Assembly: GCA_959605945.1 (NCBI GenBank)
Contig: CAUHGY010000001.1
Location: forward strand, 1-64,000
From: an uncultured Clostridia bacterium
Lineage (GTDB): Bacteria; Bacillota; Clostridia; Christensenellales; Borkfalkiaceae
DNA length: 64,000 nucleotides
Reading direction: 5' to 3'
The notes under the pieces are model-generated. The model did no database searches. It worked only from the letters and a program-made list of their open reading frames with translations, and was not told where the DNA came from. Below are positions 8,727 to 17,174 of this stretch, in pieces. Every line of letters starts with the position of its first letter. Position 1 is the stretch's first letter. A program made the position numbers and the translations under genes.

Positions 8727-9793
8727 TTTTGAAAGAATGTCTTTTAGATTTCGGAAAAGAAAAAGTTAAAGAAACGTTGCTTGAGGAAGGTGAAAAAGGT
8801 TATCGCGCGGATCAGATTTTTAAATCGATTCACGCGGGTCTTGAATTTGCCGATATGACGGACTTGCCCCTTAAACTTCGCCGAAAACTTTCTGAAAAAT
8901 ATATTGCGCAGCCTGCAGTCATTATTAAAATTCTGAAATCATCGGACGGCACGGAAAAATTTCTCTATAAACTCTGCGACGGCAACGTGGTCGAAGGCGT
9001 TCTTATGAAGTATAAATACGGGCATACGCTTTGTGTTTCCACTCAGGTAGGGTGCCGCATGAATTGCGCTTTTTGCGCTTCGGGACTCAGCGGCCTCATT
9101 AGAAACCTTTCGTCAGGAGAAATATTGGGTCAAATTGTTGCGGCAAATGCCTATTGCGGCGGAGGGCTCGGTGATAAAAGGGCAATAGTCAACGTTGTGC
9201 TGATGGGTAGCGGCGAGCCTTTTGACAATTACCGCAACACGGTTGATTTTATAAGATCGGCGTCTGAAAAAGGAGGCATAAATATCAGTCCGCGAAATAT
9301 CAGCCTTTCTACATGCGGGCTTGTCCCCGAGATGAAAAAATTTGCTGACGAGAATTTAGCGGTCAATTTGACGGTTTCGTTGCACTCGCCGTTTGACGAA
9401 GAGCGAAAATTGATTATGCCGGTTGCGAAAAAGTATAAAATTGACGATATTTTGTCGGCTTGTTCCTATTATTTTGATAAGACGGGCCGCAGATATATTT
9501 TCGAATACGTGTTAATAAAAGGGCGGAACGACTCTCAAAGGCATTCCGAAATGTTGATAAAACTTCTCAAAGGCAGACCCTGTCATGTAAATTTGATAAG
9601 ACTTAATGAAGTTAAAGAACGAAATCTTATCGCGGCGGATGATAAAGCGGCTTACAGGTTTCTCGGCATGCTTGAAAAAGGCGGGCTTTCGGCCACGCTC
9701 AGAAGGCGCATGGGCGCCGATATAGACGGCGCTTGCGGGCAGCTGCGCCAAAGATATATAGAGGAGAACGGCATTGACGGGGCAGGTTTATGA
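8723..9793 (+). CDS. rlmN: 23S rRNA / tRNA adenine-C2 methyltransferase RlmN
   Basis: Radical SAM enzyme that methylates A2503 of 23S rRNA and A37 of some tRNAs; 356 residues. The radical SAM motif CRMNCAFC lies near residues 111-118 and is preceded by the conserved LCVSTQVG. The C-terminal methyl-carrier cysteine is in the ACGQLR motif near residue 337. The GTG start overlaps the rsmB stop. Its 3' end overlaps rsgA by 20 bases. The prpC-prkC phosphatase/kinase pair found here in B. subtilis is absent. Confidence 0.96.
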   Translation: MILKECLLDFGKEKVKETLLEEGEKGYRADQIFKSIHAGLEFADMTDLPLKLRRKLSEKYIAQPAVIIKILKSSDGTEKFLYKLCDGNVVEGVLMKYKYGHTLCVSTQVGCRMNCAFCASGLSGLIRNLSSGEILGQIVAANAYCGGGLGDKRAIVNVVLMGSGEPFDNYRNTVDFIRSASEKGGINISPRNISLSTCGLVPEMKKFADENLAVNLTVSLHSPFDEERKLIMPVAKKYKIDDILSACSYYFDKTGRRYIFEYVLIKGRNDSQRHSEMLIKLLKGRPCHVNLIRLNEVKERNLIAADDKAAYRFLGMLEKGGLSATLRRRMGADIDGACGQLRQRYIEENGIDGAGL

Positions 9794-10625
9794 AATTCAG
9801 TCATCAAAATATACTGTTTTTTGTGACGGAAAGTTTTATCTATGCGTGGCAAGGGGGCTTTTAAAAATTAAAAGCCGGGGAATTGCCGTCGGCGATTTCG
9901 TGGAGTTTGACGGCGAAATAATCGCCCGCGTTCTTCCGCGTAAAAATCTTTTAACCCGCCCGCTTCTCGCCAATGCCGATCAGGTTATCATTGTTGTTTC
10001 TCCCGTACCTAAACCCGATTTCTATCTTATAGACAAATTGATTGTCAATGCGGAATATTCGGGACTGAAAGTTTTGATTGCTGTGAACAAATCCGATTTA
10101 TCGGGCGATCTTTACGATATCGTTAAAAATGAGTACGGGGAATGCGGTATGCCGATTTTAAAAATCAGCAGCAAAGACTGTTGCGGAATTGAAGAATTAA
10201 AACGGTTCGCTTTAGGGAAATTAAGTCTCCTTGCGGGGCAAAGCGCTGCCGGTAAGACTTCGATAGTCAATGCTTTGTTCGGAACTTTTCTGAAAACCGG
10301 TGACGTAAGCAGCAAAACGGAAAGAGGAAAGCATACGACGACTTTTTCGAAAATTTATGAAAAGGGCGGTGTAATGGTAGCGGATACGCCGGGTTTCGCA
10401 GTTATCGACGCGGCGGTTAAATCTCATGAGCTGCCTGCGTTTTATCCCGAATACGCTAAGCTTGAATCACATTGTAAGTTCAGAGGATGCAGCCATATAA
10501 CCGAACCCGATTGCGCCGTAATATCCGCAGTGGAGCGCGGCGATCTGTCACGGCGGAGATATGAAAGATATAAAGAAATGATAAAAGAATTGAAATTAAA
10601 GGAGAAATATTATGAAAAAAATTAA
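9774..10625 (+). CDS. rsgA: Small-subunit assembly GTPase RsgA
   Basis: RsgA is a circularly permuted GTPase in late 30S subunit maturation; 283 residues. The order shows the permutation: OB fold, NKSD (G4, about 105), then the P-loop GQSAAGKTS (G1, about 157), DTPGF (G3, about 206), and a C-terminal zinc motif C-x4-C-x-H-x5-C. The P-loop has AA where most members have GV. The start is a TTG at 9774 with GAGGAG 7 bases upstream, inside the rlmN coding end. Confidence 0.94.
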   Translation: MTGQVYEIQSSKYTVFCDGKFYLCVARGLLKIKSRGIAVGDFVEFDGEIIARVLPRKNLLTRPLLANADQVIIVVSPVPKPDFYLIDKLIVNAEYSGLKVLIAVNKSDLSGDLYDIVKNEYGECGMPILKISSKDCCGIEELKRFALGKLSLLAGQSAAGKTSIVNALFGTFLKTGDVSSKTERGKHTTTFSKIYEKGGVMVADTPGFAVIDAAVKSHELPAFYPEYAKLESHCKFRGCSHITEPDCAVISAVERGDLSRRRYERYKEMIKELKLKEKYYEKN

Positions 10626-11268
10626 AATTGCCCCGTCTATACTGTCGGCGGATTTTGCGCGTGCGGGCGAAGAAGTCAAAAATATTACGATAAACGGCGC
10701 AGACGTGATTCACATCGACGTTATGGACGGCAGTTTCGTAAAAAATATTTCCTTCGGCCCCAAATTCGTAAAAGAAATAAGACCGTATTCGTCTGCCGTG
10801 TTCGACACCCATCTGATGATAGTAAAACCGTGGAATTATATAAATCAGTTTGCCGATGCGGGTGCGGATATAATAACGGTACATTATGAAGCCTGCGGAG
10901 ACAGACTTAAAGAGACTTTAAGAGCCATAAAAAATTTGGGAATCAGGTGCGGCGCCGTCATTAATCCCGATACGCCGGTCAGTGCAATAGAAAATGTAAT
11001 CGATGAGTGCGACATGCTTCTGTTGATGAGTGTTTTTCCCGGTTTCGGAGGACAGAAATTCATTCCTGAAGTTCTGAAAAAAATAGAAGAAGCGGCAGAG
11101 TTGATAGTGAAAACCGGAAAAGATATAGATCTTGAAATTGACGGCGGAATCACTAAAGAAAATGTGAGAGCTTGCAAAAATGCCGGAGCGAACGTCATAG
11201 TGGCGGGGAGCACGGTTTTTAATGAAAAGGACAGAGCGAAAATTATAAAAGAACTGCGCGAGATTTAA
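10612..11268 (+). CDS. rpe: Ribulose-phosphate 3-epimerase
   Basis: Interconverts ribulose 5-phosphate and xylulose 5-phosphate in the pentose phosphate pathway; 218 residues, a (beta/alpha)8 barrel. Signature segments are APSILSADFA at the N-terminus, HIDVMDG near 34, HLMI near 66, the MSVFPGFGGQKF phosphate loop near 138, and LEIDGGI near 174. An AAGGAG site precedes the ATG, and the first codons overlap the end of rsgA. The rsgA-rpe order matches B. subtilis. Confidence 0.96.
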   Translation: MKKIKIAPSILSADFARAGEEVKNITINGADVIHIDVMDGSFVKNISFGPKFVKEIRPYSSAVFDTHLMIVKPWNYINQFADAGADIITVHYEACGDRLKETLRAIKNLGIRCGAVINPDTPVSAIENVIDECDMLLLMSVFPGFGGQKFIPEVLKKIEEAAELIVKTGKDIDLEIDGGITKENVRACKNAGANVIVAGSTVFNEKDRAKIIKELREI

Positions 11269-11275
11269 TTTTAAG

Positions 11276-11305
11276 TTATCACTTTCGGTTTTTTCGGCAT
11301 ATAAT
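11276..11305 (+). promoter_or_regulatory. Candidate promoter for spoVM (sigma-E- or sigma-A-like)
   Basis: CATATAAT at 11298-11305 resembles a sporulation sigma-E -10 element. The same stretch can be read as a sigma-A promoter, TTATCA, 18 bases, TATAAT. B. subtilis spoVM is transcribed by sigma-E, so the first reading is attractive, but sequence alone does not decide. Confidence 0.35.
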
Positions 11306-11322
11306 ATGAATGTGAGGTATAT

Positions 11323-11409
11323 ATGAAGATTATTTGTATTAAACCGCCAGCGGTTATCAGAAAATTTTTACGCCTTATTTTCCATAAAAAACTGAAAGAA
11401 GAGATTTGA
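11323..11409 (+). CDS. spoVM: SpoVM-like stage V sporulation peptide
   Basis: A 28-codon gene beginning MKIICIKPP and containing FLRLIF before a basic, charged tail. SpoVM of B. subtilis is a 26-residue amphipathic peptide of the same plan (MKFYTIKLPKF...) that binds the curved forespore membrane and recruits the coat ATPase SpoIVA. Here the peptide has the same K-I-K-x-P start, an amphipathic stretch and a lysine-rich end. A GAGG site lies 7 bases before the ATG. In B. subtilis spoVM also sits just downstream of rsgA-rpe (after thiN), so position supports the call. A strong terminator follows 10 bases after the stop. Confidence 0.72.
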   Translation: MKIICIKPPAVIRKFLRLIFHKKLKEEI

Positions 11410-11419
11410 AATACTTAAC

Positions 11420-11461
11420 ACCAGCAAAAAGACCGCTTATTAAAGCGGTCTTTTTGCTGGT
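11420..11461. terminator. Bidirectional terminator between convergent genes
   Basis: A perfect 19-pair inverted repeat, 11420-11438 paired with 11443-11461, with loop ATTA. The outer arms carry A5 and T5 tracts. It can end spoVM transcription rightward and the convergent dehydrogenase-like gene leftward. Confidence 0.85.
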
Positions 11462-11547
11462 CAAAATATTATTTTTGTTTTTATAATTAAGTTAAACGCA
11501 GCGCTCTCGGCGTCGATGCATCTGCCATTAATTACAGGATTTTGCAA

Positions 11548-12567
11548 CTATATAAGATCTACTATAGTTTCGTAGATTTTACCGTCTTTGTCGAGTTTTT
11601 CTTTCATTTTATCAAAAGTGTCCGGTATGTTTTCATAGGACGACGCATCGAGCTTGAGATGTGAAAAATCGAGAGCTTTATTGGCAATTATATTTATGCT
11701 GGCCGCAGTATTCCCGAAACCGTTGTTTATACAGTGAATATCAAGCTGTTTTTTGACTGCCTGAGAAAAGGAGATAGGGTTGTTTTTGTAGGAAACGCCG
11801 GTGAAAGCGACTTTTGCATTGAATGCCGCCGCGGCAAAGGCTTTGCTTGTGGGAATATTACAATCCGAAATATAAACAACGCTTCCCGTCATTCTGCCGC
11901 CTGTGATCGAAGTAACTTCTTTTTGCCAGTTGTCTTCTGCGCCGAGCACGTAATAAATCCCCGAATCTTTGGCTATTTTAAAGTCTTCTTCGTCGGTTGT
12001 CATAACAATGGGGACCGCCTGATAATAGATAAGCAGCTGTGCGAGAATATTTCCGAAGTTGTTTGCGCCTATTATGGCAACATAATCTCCTTTCTGAACA
12101 TTCAGCTTGTCGACAACCGACAGCGCGAGAGAAATGTGACTTATAAATAACGCTTCGAAATCGGAAACGCTTTCGGGCAGAATAAACAGTTTATCAGGTT
12201 CAAGAGAGGTAAAATCGCATAAAAATCCGTCAAAATCTTCTCCTGCAACCATCAGTGCGGTGCATTTATTCTTTTCGCCGTTTTTGCAATTGTAGCAATT
12301 TCCGCACGGGCGCGTAGGCTCGATATATACATGTTTGCCTTTTTCCAAACCGAAAAGGTTGGTGTTGGTTTCGCTGACTATTCCTATCCCGTAACTTCCT
12401 AAAACAACGTTTTCGGCAAAAATGTCTCCCGTATACCTTAAAATATCCGAGAGGGTAATCAACACCTTGGTAATTTTGACTTTGGAACAAGCAAGTTCCG
12501 ATTTTTCTGCGTCGGCAATCTCGCTTTCAGACAAGGTCAAAGGTTTTAAAATTTTCCAGCCTTTCAT
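11548..12567 (-). CDS. MDR-superfamily zinc-dehydrogenase-like protein, catalytic zinc ligands lost
   Basis: 339 residues with the medium-chain dehydrogenase/reductase fold: a GroES-like N-terminal domain and a Rossmann domain (VAIIGANNFGNILAQLL, about 180). The structural zinc lobe is intact (CGNCYNCKNGEKNKC, about 88-102). The catalytic zinc site is not: the usual GHE motif reads GSYG near residue 58, and the first cysteine ligand is absent from TLSDILRYTG. An ordinary alcohol dehydrogenase reaction is unlikely; a zinc-independent reductase or a binding role is possible. It is the first of only two minus-strand genes in the window and has its own promoter and shared terminator. Substrate unknown. 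Confidence 0.8.
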   Translation of the reverse strand: MKGWKILKPLTLSESEIADAEKSELACSKVKITKVLITLSDILRYTGDIFAENVVLGSYGIGIVSETNTNLFGLEKGKHVYIEPTRPCGNCYNCKNGEKNKCTALMVAGEDFDGFLCDFTSLEPDKLFILPESVSDFEALFISHISLALSVVDKLNVQKGDYVAIIGANNFGNILAQLLIYYQAVPIVMTTDEEDFKIAKDSGIYYVLGAEDNWQKEVTSITGGRMTGSVVYISDCNIPTSKAFAAAAFNAKVAFTGVSYKNNPISFSQAVKKQLDIHCINNGFGNTAASINIIANKALDFSHLKLDASSYENIPDTFDKMKEKLDKDGKIYETIVDLI

Positions 12568-12636
12568 AATATCTCCGTAAAATTTCTTGCGGCTTCAGTT
12601 AAACCGCAGTACGTACAGTCAAGCCGAAACTTACTA

Positions 12637-12665
12637 CATTATATTATATTTCTGAAAAAAATGCA
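12637..12665 (-). promoter_or_regulatory. Sigma-A promoter for the MDR-like gene
   Basis: On the minus strand TTGCAT, a 17-base spacer, then TATAAT; the -10 is at 12637-12642 and the -35 at 12660-12665 in + coordinates. The leader to the start codon is about 65 bases and contains a small GCGG...CCGC hairpin. Confidence 0.65.
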
Positions 12666-12732
12666 AGCAATTTAAATACGGGATAAGTTTTAAAAGAATT
12701 TCAAAAAATGCAGAAATTACCGTCGTTTATAG

Positions 12733-12761
12733 TTGACTAAACCTTTAAAATATAATATAAT
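12733..12761 (+). promoter_or_regulatory. Sigma-A promoter for rpmE
   Basis: TTGACT (12733-12738), a 17-base spacer, TATAAT (12756-12761), a near-perfect consensus. It lies 29 bases upstream of the rpmE start codon. Confidence 0.75.
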
Positions 12762-12790
12762 AACCGAGTAAATTAAAAAAGAGGTGCGTT

Positions 12791-13000
12791 ATGAAACAGG
12801 GTATACATCCTAATTATCACGAAGTGACTGTTGTTTGCGCTTGTGGTGAGACTTTCAAAACCGGCTCGACCAAAAATACCGACGTTATAAAGGTGGATAT
12901 TTGCAGTAAATGTCACCCGTTTTTTACCGGTAAACAAAAATTGGTTGATACCGGCGGCCGTGTTGATAAGTTCAACAAGAGATATAGCAAAGCAAAATAG
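12791..13000 (+). CDS. rpmE: 50S ribosomal protein L31, zinc-binding type
   Basis: Ribosomal protein L31, 69 residues. It opens with [10 protein letters not shown] and carries the zinc-ribbon pairs CAC (residues 17-19) and CSKC (37-40), so this is the C+ form made in zinc-replete cells. The ending [12 protein letters not shown] is typical. A GAGGTG site precedes the ATG. A terminator separates it from the downstream fusion gene, though rpmE-DUF1385-prmC-prfA is a common clostridial order. Confidence 0.96.
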   Translation: MKQGIHPNYHEVTVVCACGETFKTGSTKNTDVIKVDICSKCHPFFTGKQKLVDTGGRVDKFNKRYSKAK

Positions 13001-13014
13001 TTGGCTGTATTCAT

Positions 13015-13053
13015 GGCTTTAAGGGTATAATTTACGCTTAAAGCCGTTTTTTT
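13015..13053 (+). terminator. Rho-independent terminator after rpmE
   Basis: A nine-pair stem, GGCTTTAAG (13015-13023) with CTTAAAGCC (13037-13045), is followed by G and seven T (13047-13053). It would let rpmE be expressed at a higher level than the genes behind it. Confidence 0.75.
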
Positions 13054-13073
13054 AAATTCTTTCGGTGTTTAAG

Positions 13074-14864
13074 ATGGGTAAAAAACAGGAAAAACGCACT
13101 TCGATAGGCGGTCAGGCTGTTTTGGAAGGCGTTATGATGCGCGGCGAAACGTCTATGGCAACTGCCGTAAGAGACGCCGACGGCATAATAAGAATTGAAT
13201 CGAAACGCGTTATATCTCCGAAGAAACGCAATGTTTTTTTCAGACTTCCCATCGTTCGCGGCGTATATTCTTTTGTGCAGTCGCTTGTAGGGGGAACGAA
13301 AGTATTGATGCGTTCTGCCGAAGTTTACGGGGAAGGAGAACCTTCGAAATTTGAAAAATGGATGGCGGAAAAACTGAAAATTAACGTTATGAGCGTAGTC
13401 ACAACCCTTTCCGTGGTTTTAGGACTTGCACTTGCTGTAGTGCTGTTCATGTTTTTGCCGCAGCTTATCAGAACGGGAATTGAAAGATTATGCGGTCGGG
13501 ATTTTAAATTTTCTCTGCTTGCCAAAAACTTTATAGAAGGCGGCATAAAACTTCTTATTTTCATAGGTTACATCCTTTTGTGTTCGTTGCTTAAAGATAT
13601 TCGCCGTACGTTTATGTATCACGGAGCAGAGCATAAAACTATTTCGTGCTATGAAAGAGGGCTTGAGCTGACTGTTGAGAACGCAAAAAAGTGTCCGCGG
13701 GTTCACGACCGCTGCGGAACGACATTTCTTGTATTCGTGATGCTGATAAGCATTCTCGTGTTTGCACTTGTCGAAGCGCTTATCGGTACAGGGGTTGAGA
13801 AATTTTATCGCATTTTATTAAAGATAGCCCTTCTGCCGGTTGTTGCAGGGCTTTCCTACGAACTGTTGAAAGCGCTTTCGAAAACCGATAGCCCGGTTGT
13901 TTATCCTTTAAAACTTCCCGGACTTCTTTTGCAGAGAATTACAACGAAAGAACCGGATGATAAAATGCTGGAAGTCGCTATCGCCGCTTTCAAAACAGTG
14001 CAGGAGATGGATTCAGACCCGTCCGTTCCGGAAAAGCAATTCGACCTTCCTAAAAAGCGAAGAGAAGTGCTGGCATTGATTGCCGGGAAATTAAACGCGG
14101 CGGGAATAAATGAAAAAGCTGAGGCCGAATGGATTTTATCCATAGTTTTGGGCGTCAAGCGCGATGAACTCGACAGCGACAAACTTGTATCTCCTGAAAA
14201 AATTGCCGCTGCGGAAAAAATTGTGTCCGATCGCGTGACCGGCAGACCGCTTTGGTATTGTATCGGAGATACTGATTTTTACGGTTATAAAATCAAGGTT
14301 GACGAGCGTGTTCTTATACCCCGGCCGGAAACTGAGTTGCTTGCCGAAAGCGCTATGAAAGAAATAACCGAAGAAAAAACGGTGCTCGACCTTTGTACGG
14401 GCAGCGGCGCAATAGCCATTGCGGTAAAAAAGAAGACCGGCGCAACGGTAACGGCGTCAGACGTCAGTGCGGACGCACTGTCTCTTGCCGGAGAAAACGC
14501 CGCGATTAACGGAGCAGATATAGAATTTATAGAAAGCGACATATTTTCTGCTCTTAAAGGCAGAAAATTCGACGTTATCATTTCAAATCCGCCATACGTT
14601 AAGAGCGGAGATATAAGCAGTTTACAGAATGAAATTAAAAATTTCGAGCCGATTTCTGCGCTCGACGGCGGTGAAGACGGGCTTGATTTTTATCGTATAA
14701 TAGCAAAACGCGTGACAAAACATCTGAACAAAGGCGGAATGCTTTTTTTGGAATGCGGTATGGGGCAGGCGGAGAAAATAAAAGAAATGCTCGGCAAATT
14801 CGCTAGCGTAAAAATAATAAAAGATTACGAAAAAGTGGACAGAATAATTAAGGCGGTGCTTTGA
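13074..14864 (+). CDS. prmC: DUF1385 membrane protein fused to release factor glutamine methyltransferase PrmC
   Basis: One continuous frame of about 596 residues joins two proteins usually encoded side by side. Residues 1-310 match DUF1385 (YqhQ type): [13 protein letters not shown] near the start, a conserved HGAEHK...CYE...HDRCGT block near 180-220, and four hydrophobic segments. Residues 325-596 are PrmC, which methylates the GGQ glutamine of release factors: HemK N-terminal helices, PRPETE near 422, SAM motif [11 protein letters not shown] near 440, and catalytic NPPY near 505. PrmC would be tethered to the inner face of the membrane. The ATG at 13074 is preferred; a GTG at 13065 lacks a ribosome site. 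It overlaps prfA, its substrate. Confidence 0.9.
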   Translation: MGKKQEKRTSIGGQAVLEGVMMRGETSMATAVRDADGIIRIESKRVISPKKRNVFFRLPIVRGVYSFVQSLVGGTKVLMRSAEVYGEGEPSKFEKWMAEKLKINVMSVVTTLSVVLGLALAVVLFMFLPQLIRTGIERLCGRDFKFSLLAKNFIEGGIKLLIFIGYILLCSLLKDIRRTFMYHGAEHKTISCYERGLELTVENAKKCPRVHDRCGTTFLVFVMLISILVFALVEALIGTGVEKFYRILLKIALLPVVAGLSYELLKALSKTDSPVVYPLKLPGLLLQRITTKEPDDKMLEVAIAAFKTVQEMDSDPSVPEKQFDLPKKRREVLALIAGKLNAAGINEKAEAEWILSIVLGVKRDELDSDKLVSPEKIAAAEKIVSDRVTGRPLWYCIGDTDFYGYKIKVDERVLIPRPETELLAESAMKEITEEKTVLDLCTGSGAIAIAVKKKTGATVTASDVSADALSLAGENAAINGADIEFIESDIFSALKGRKFDVIISNPPYVKSGDISSLQNEIKNFEPISALDGGEDGLDFYRIIAKRVTKHLNKGGMLFLECGMGQAEKIKEMLGKFASVKIIKDYEKVDRIIKAVL

Positions 14865-15940
14865 TGTTTAAAAAACTGGACAAAATGCTCGAGCGATACG
14901 ATAAACTTAACGAGTTGGTATCCAGCAGCGAAGTATTATCAAATATCGACGAATGGAAATCCTATACCAAAGAGCTTGCCGAAATAAGCGAAACGGTTGA
15001 AAAATATACGGAATACAAAAAAACGGTCAAAGAATTGCAGGATATAACCGAAATGCTTAAAACTGAAAGCGACCGTGATATGAAAGCCCTGATGGAAGAA
15101 GAGCTTGAAACGTGCAGAGAAAAAACCGAAAAAATCGCGGAAGAACTGCGTATATTGCTTTTGCCGAAAGATCCTAACGACGAAAAGAACGTAATTATGG
15201 AAATACGCGCGGGCGCCGGCGGAGAAGAAGCAAGTTTGTTTGCTTACGAGCTGTACCGGATGTATGTGAAATATGCCGAGAAAAATCGCTGGAAAACCGA
15301 AGAAATAGATAATAATTCGACCGAGCTCGGGGGCATAAAGGAAGTTGTTTTTTCAATATCCGGCAAAGGCGCTTACAGCAGGCTTAAATTTGAAAGCGGC
15401 GTTCACAGAGTGCAGCGGGTTCCTGAAACCGAGTCGCAGGGCAGGGTGCATACGTCGACCGCAACCGTAGCGGTGCTGCCAGAGGTGGAAGACGTTGAAG
15501 TCAATATTGACGAAAAAGATCTCCGCGTGGATACTTTGAGAAGCAGCGGAGCCGGAGGTCAGCACATCAATAAAACCGAATCCTGCATCAGATTGACGCA
15601 TATTCCGACCGGTATAGTTGTTTTATGTCAGGATGAACGGTCTCAGACCAAAAATCGTGAAAAAGCCATGCGCGTTCTTAAAAGCAGACTTTACGACTAT
15701 TACCGTTCTCAGTACGATAAAGAATATTCGGAAAACAGAAGAAATCAAGTAGGAACGGGTGACCGATCCGAACGTATCAGAACTTATAATTTCCCACAAG
15801 GCCGTGTAACCGACCACAGGATCGGACTTACCCTGCATTCGATTGACGCTTTTATGCTCGGAGATCTTGACGAGATGTTAGACGCGTTGGCGATAGCAGA
15901 CCGCGAAACGAGGCTTTCGGAAGGTATAGACGAAGAATAA
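14864..15940 (+). CDS. prfA: Peptide chain release factor 1
   Basis: RF1, which reads UAA and UAG stop codons; 358 residues from the ATG at 14864 (a TTG codon just before it is also in frame). The peptidyl-hydrolysis motif GGQ is in [12 protein letters not shown] near residue 227, and the anticodon-like PxT tripeptide is PET in RVPETESQG near 185. The N-terminal helical domain has the usual coiled-coil character. The start overlaps the prmC stop as TGATG, pairing the factor with its methyltransferase. Confidence 0.97.
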   Translation: MFKKLDKMLERYDKLNELVSSSEVLSNIDEWKSYTKELAEISETVEKYTEYKKTVKELQDITEMLKTESDRDMKALMEEELETCREKTEKIAEELRILLLPKDPNDEKNVIMEIRAGAGGEEASLFAYELYRMYVKYAEKNRWKTEEIDNNSTELGGIKEVVFSISGKGAYSRLKFESGVHRVQRVPETESQGRVHTSTATVAVLPEVEDVEVNIDEKDLRVDTLRSSGAGGQHINKTESCIRLTHIPTGIVVLCQDERSQTKNREKAMRVLKSRLYDYYRSQYDKEYSENRRNQVGTGDRSERIRTYNFPQGRVTDHRIGLTLHSIDAFMLGDLDEMLDALAIADRETRLSEGIDEE

Positions 15941-15976
15941 AAAGAATAGCCGCAGAATAACAAAGGAGAGCAAAAA

Positions 15977-17173
15977 ATGAGCGTATCTAAAAAAGTAAGA
16001 GAAATTGCACCGTCTTTGACACTTGAAATTACTGCCAAAGCCAAAAAAATGAAAGCCGAAGGCATATCCGTCATCGGGTTCGGTGCTGGCGAACCCGACT
16101 TCAATACACCCGATTACATAATAGATTCGGCTAAAAAAGCACTTGATACGGGTTTTACCAAATATACGCCGGCATCCGGAACGGCAGAGTTGAAGAAAGC
16201 GATTTGTGAGAAATTTCTTAAAGATAACGGCTTGAAATATGATCCCGCGCAGATAGTTGTTTCTTCGGGAGCGAAGAGCTCGCTTTATCACGCGATATGC
16301 GCTATCGTGGACGAAGGCGATGAAGTGATATTGCCGTCGCCGTACTGGCTTACTTATCCCGAGTTGATAAAACTTGCCGGCGGAACGGTAGTTTATGTTA
16401 AGGCAGAGAGAGAAAACGGTTATAAAATGACTGCGTCTCAGCTTGAAAAAGCAATTACTCCGAAAACGAAATGCCTTATACTTAACAGCCCTAATAATCC
16501 GACCGGTGCGGTTTACACCGAATCTGAATTAAAGGCTATTGCGGCTGTTGTCGAGAAAGCGGGAATCTACGTCGTTTCCGACGAGATTTATGAAAAACTT
16601 GTTTACGGGGGCGAAAAACACTGTTCCATTGCGTCTTTCGGCAGTTATATGAAAGACCATACGGTGATAGTCAACGGCATGTCCAAAACATATTCCATGA
16701 CGGGTTGGCGCATAGGTTACCTTGCAGCGCCCGTTGATATCGCCAAAGCGGTGTCCGGTATGCAGAGTCATACCACAAGCAACGCTTGTTCCATTGCGCA
16801 GTACGCATCCGTAGCCGCCCTTTGCGATCCGGAAGGCGAAATATTCATTGCAAAAATGCAGAAGGTATTCGATGAAAGAAGAAAGTATATGGTCGAAAGA
16901 CTTCAAAAAATGGATGGCGTTATTTGCATAGAACCAAAAGGCGCATTCTACGTTTTTGCCGATGTTTCCGCTCTTTACGGTAAAACCTACGAAGGCGAAA
17001 AAATTACGGGTTCTCTCTCTTTTGCCGATTGTGCGCTGAAGAAAGGGGTTGCTCTTATTCCCGGCATTGCTTTCGGTGACGATAATTGCATAAGGCTTTC
17101 TTACGCTATATCAATAGAAGACATAAAAGAAGGGCTGGACAGACTGGATAAATTTATCAAGGAGCTGAAATAA
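15977..17173 (+). CDS. aspB: Class I aminotransferase, aspartate aminotransferase type
   Basis: PLP-dependent transaminase of 398 residues, fold type I, closest in sequence style to Bacillota aspartate aminotransferases. Key segments are FGAGEPDFNTP near 35, NSPNNPTGAVY near 172, SDEIYEKLVY near 199, and the PLP lysine in SKTYSMTGWRIGYLA near 235. AAAGGAG precedes the ATG. One base separates its stop from the next gene's start, so it pairs with the citrate-synthase-like enzyme. Oxaloacetate made by this transaminase could feed that enzyme; the exact substrate range is inferred. Confidence 0.88.
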   Translation: MSVSKKVREIAPSLTLEITAKAKKMKAEGISVIGFGAGEPDFNTPDYIIDSAKKALDTGFTKYTPASGTAELKKAICEKFLKDNGLKYDPAQIVVSSGAKSSLYHAICAIVDEGDEVILPSPYWLTYPELIKLAGGTVVYVKAERENGYKMTASQLEKAITPKTKCLILNSPNNPTGAVYTESELKAIAAVVEKAGIYVVSDEIYEKLVYGGEKHCSIASFGSYMKDHTVIVNGMSKTYSMTGWRIGYLAAPVDIAKAVSGMQSHTTSNACSIAQYASVAALCDPEGEIFIAKMQKVFDERRKYMVERLQKMDGVICIEPKGAFYVFADVSALYGKTYEGEKITGSLSFADCALKKGVALIPGIAFGDDNCIRLSYAISIEDIKEGLDRLDKFIKELK

Positions 17174-17174
17174 T

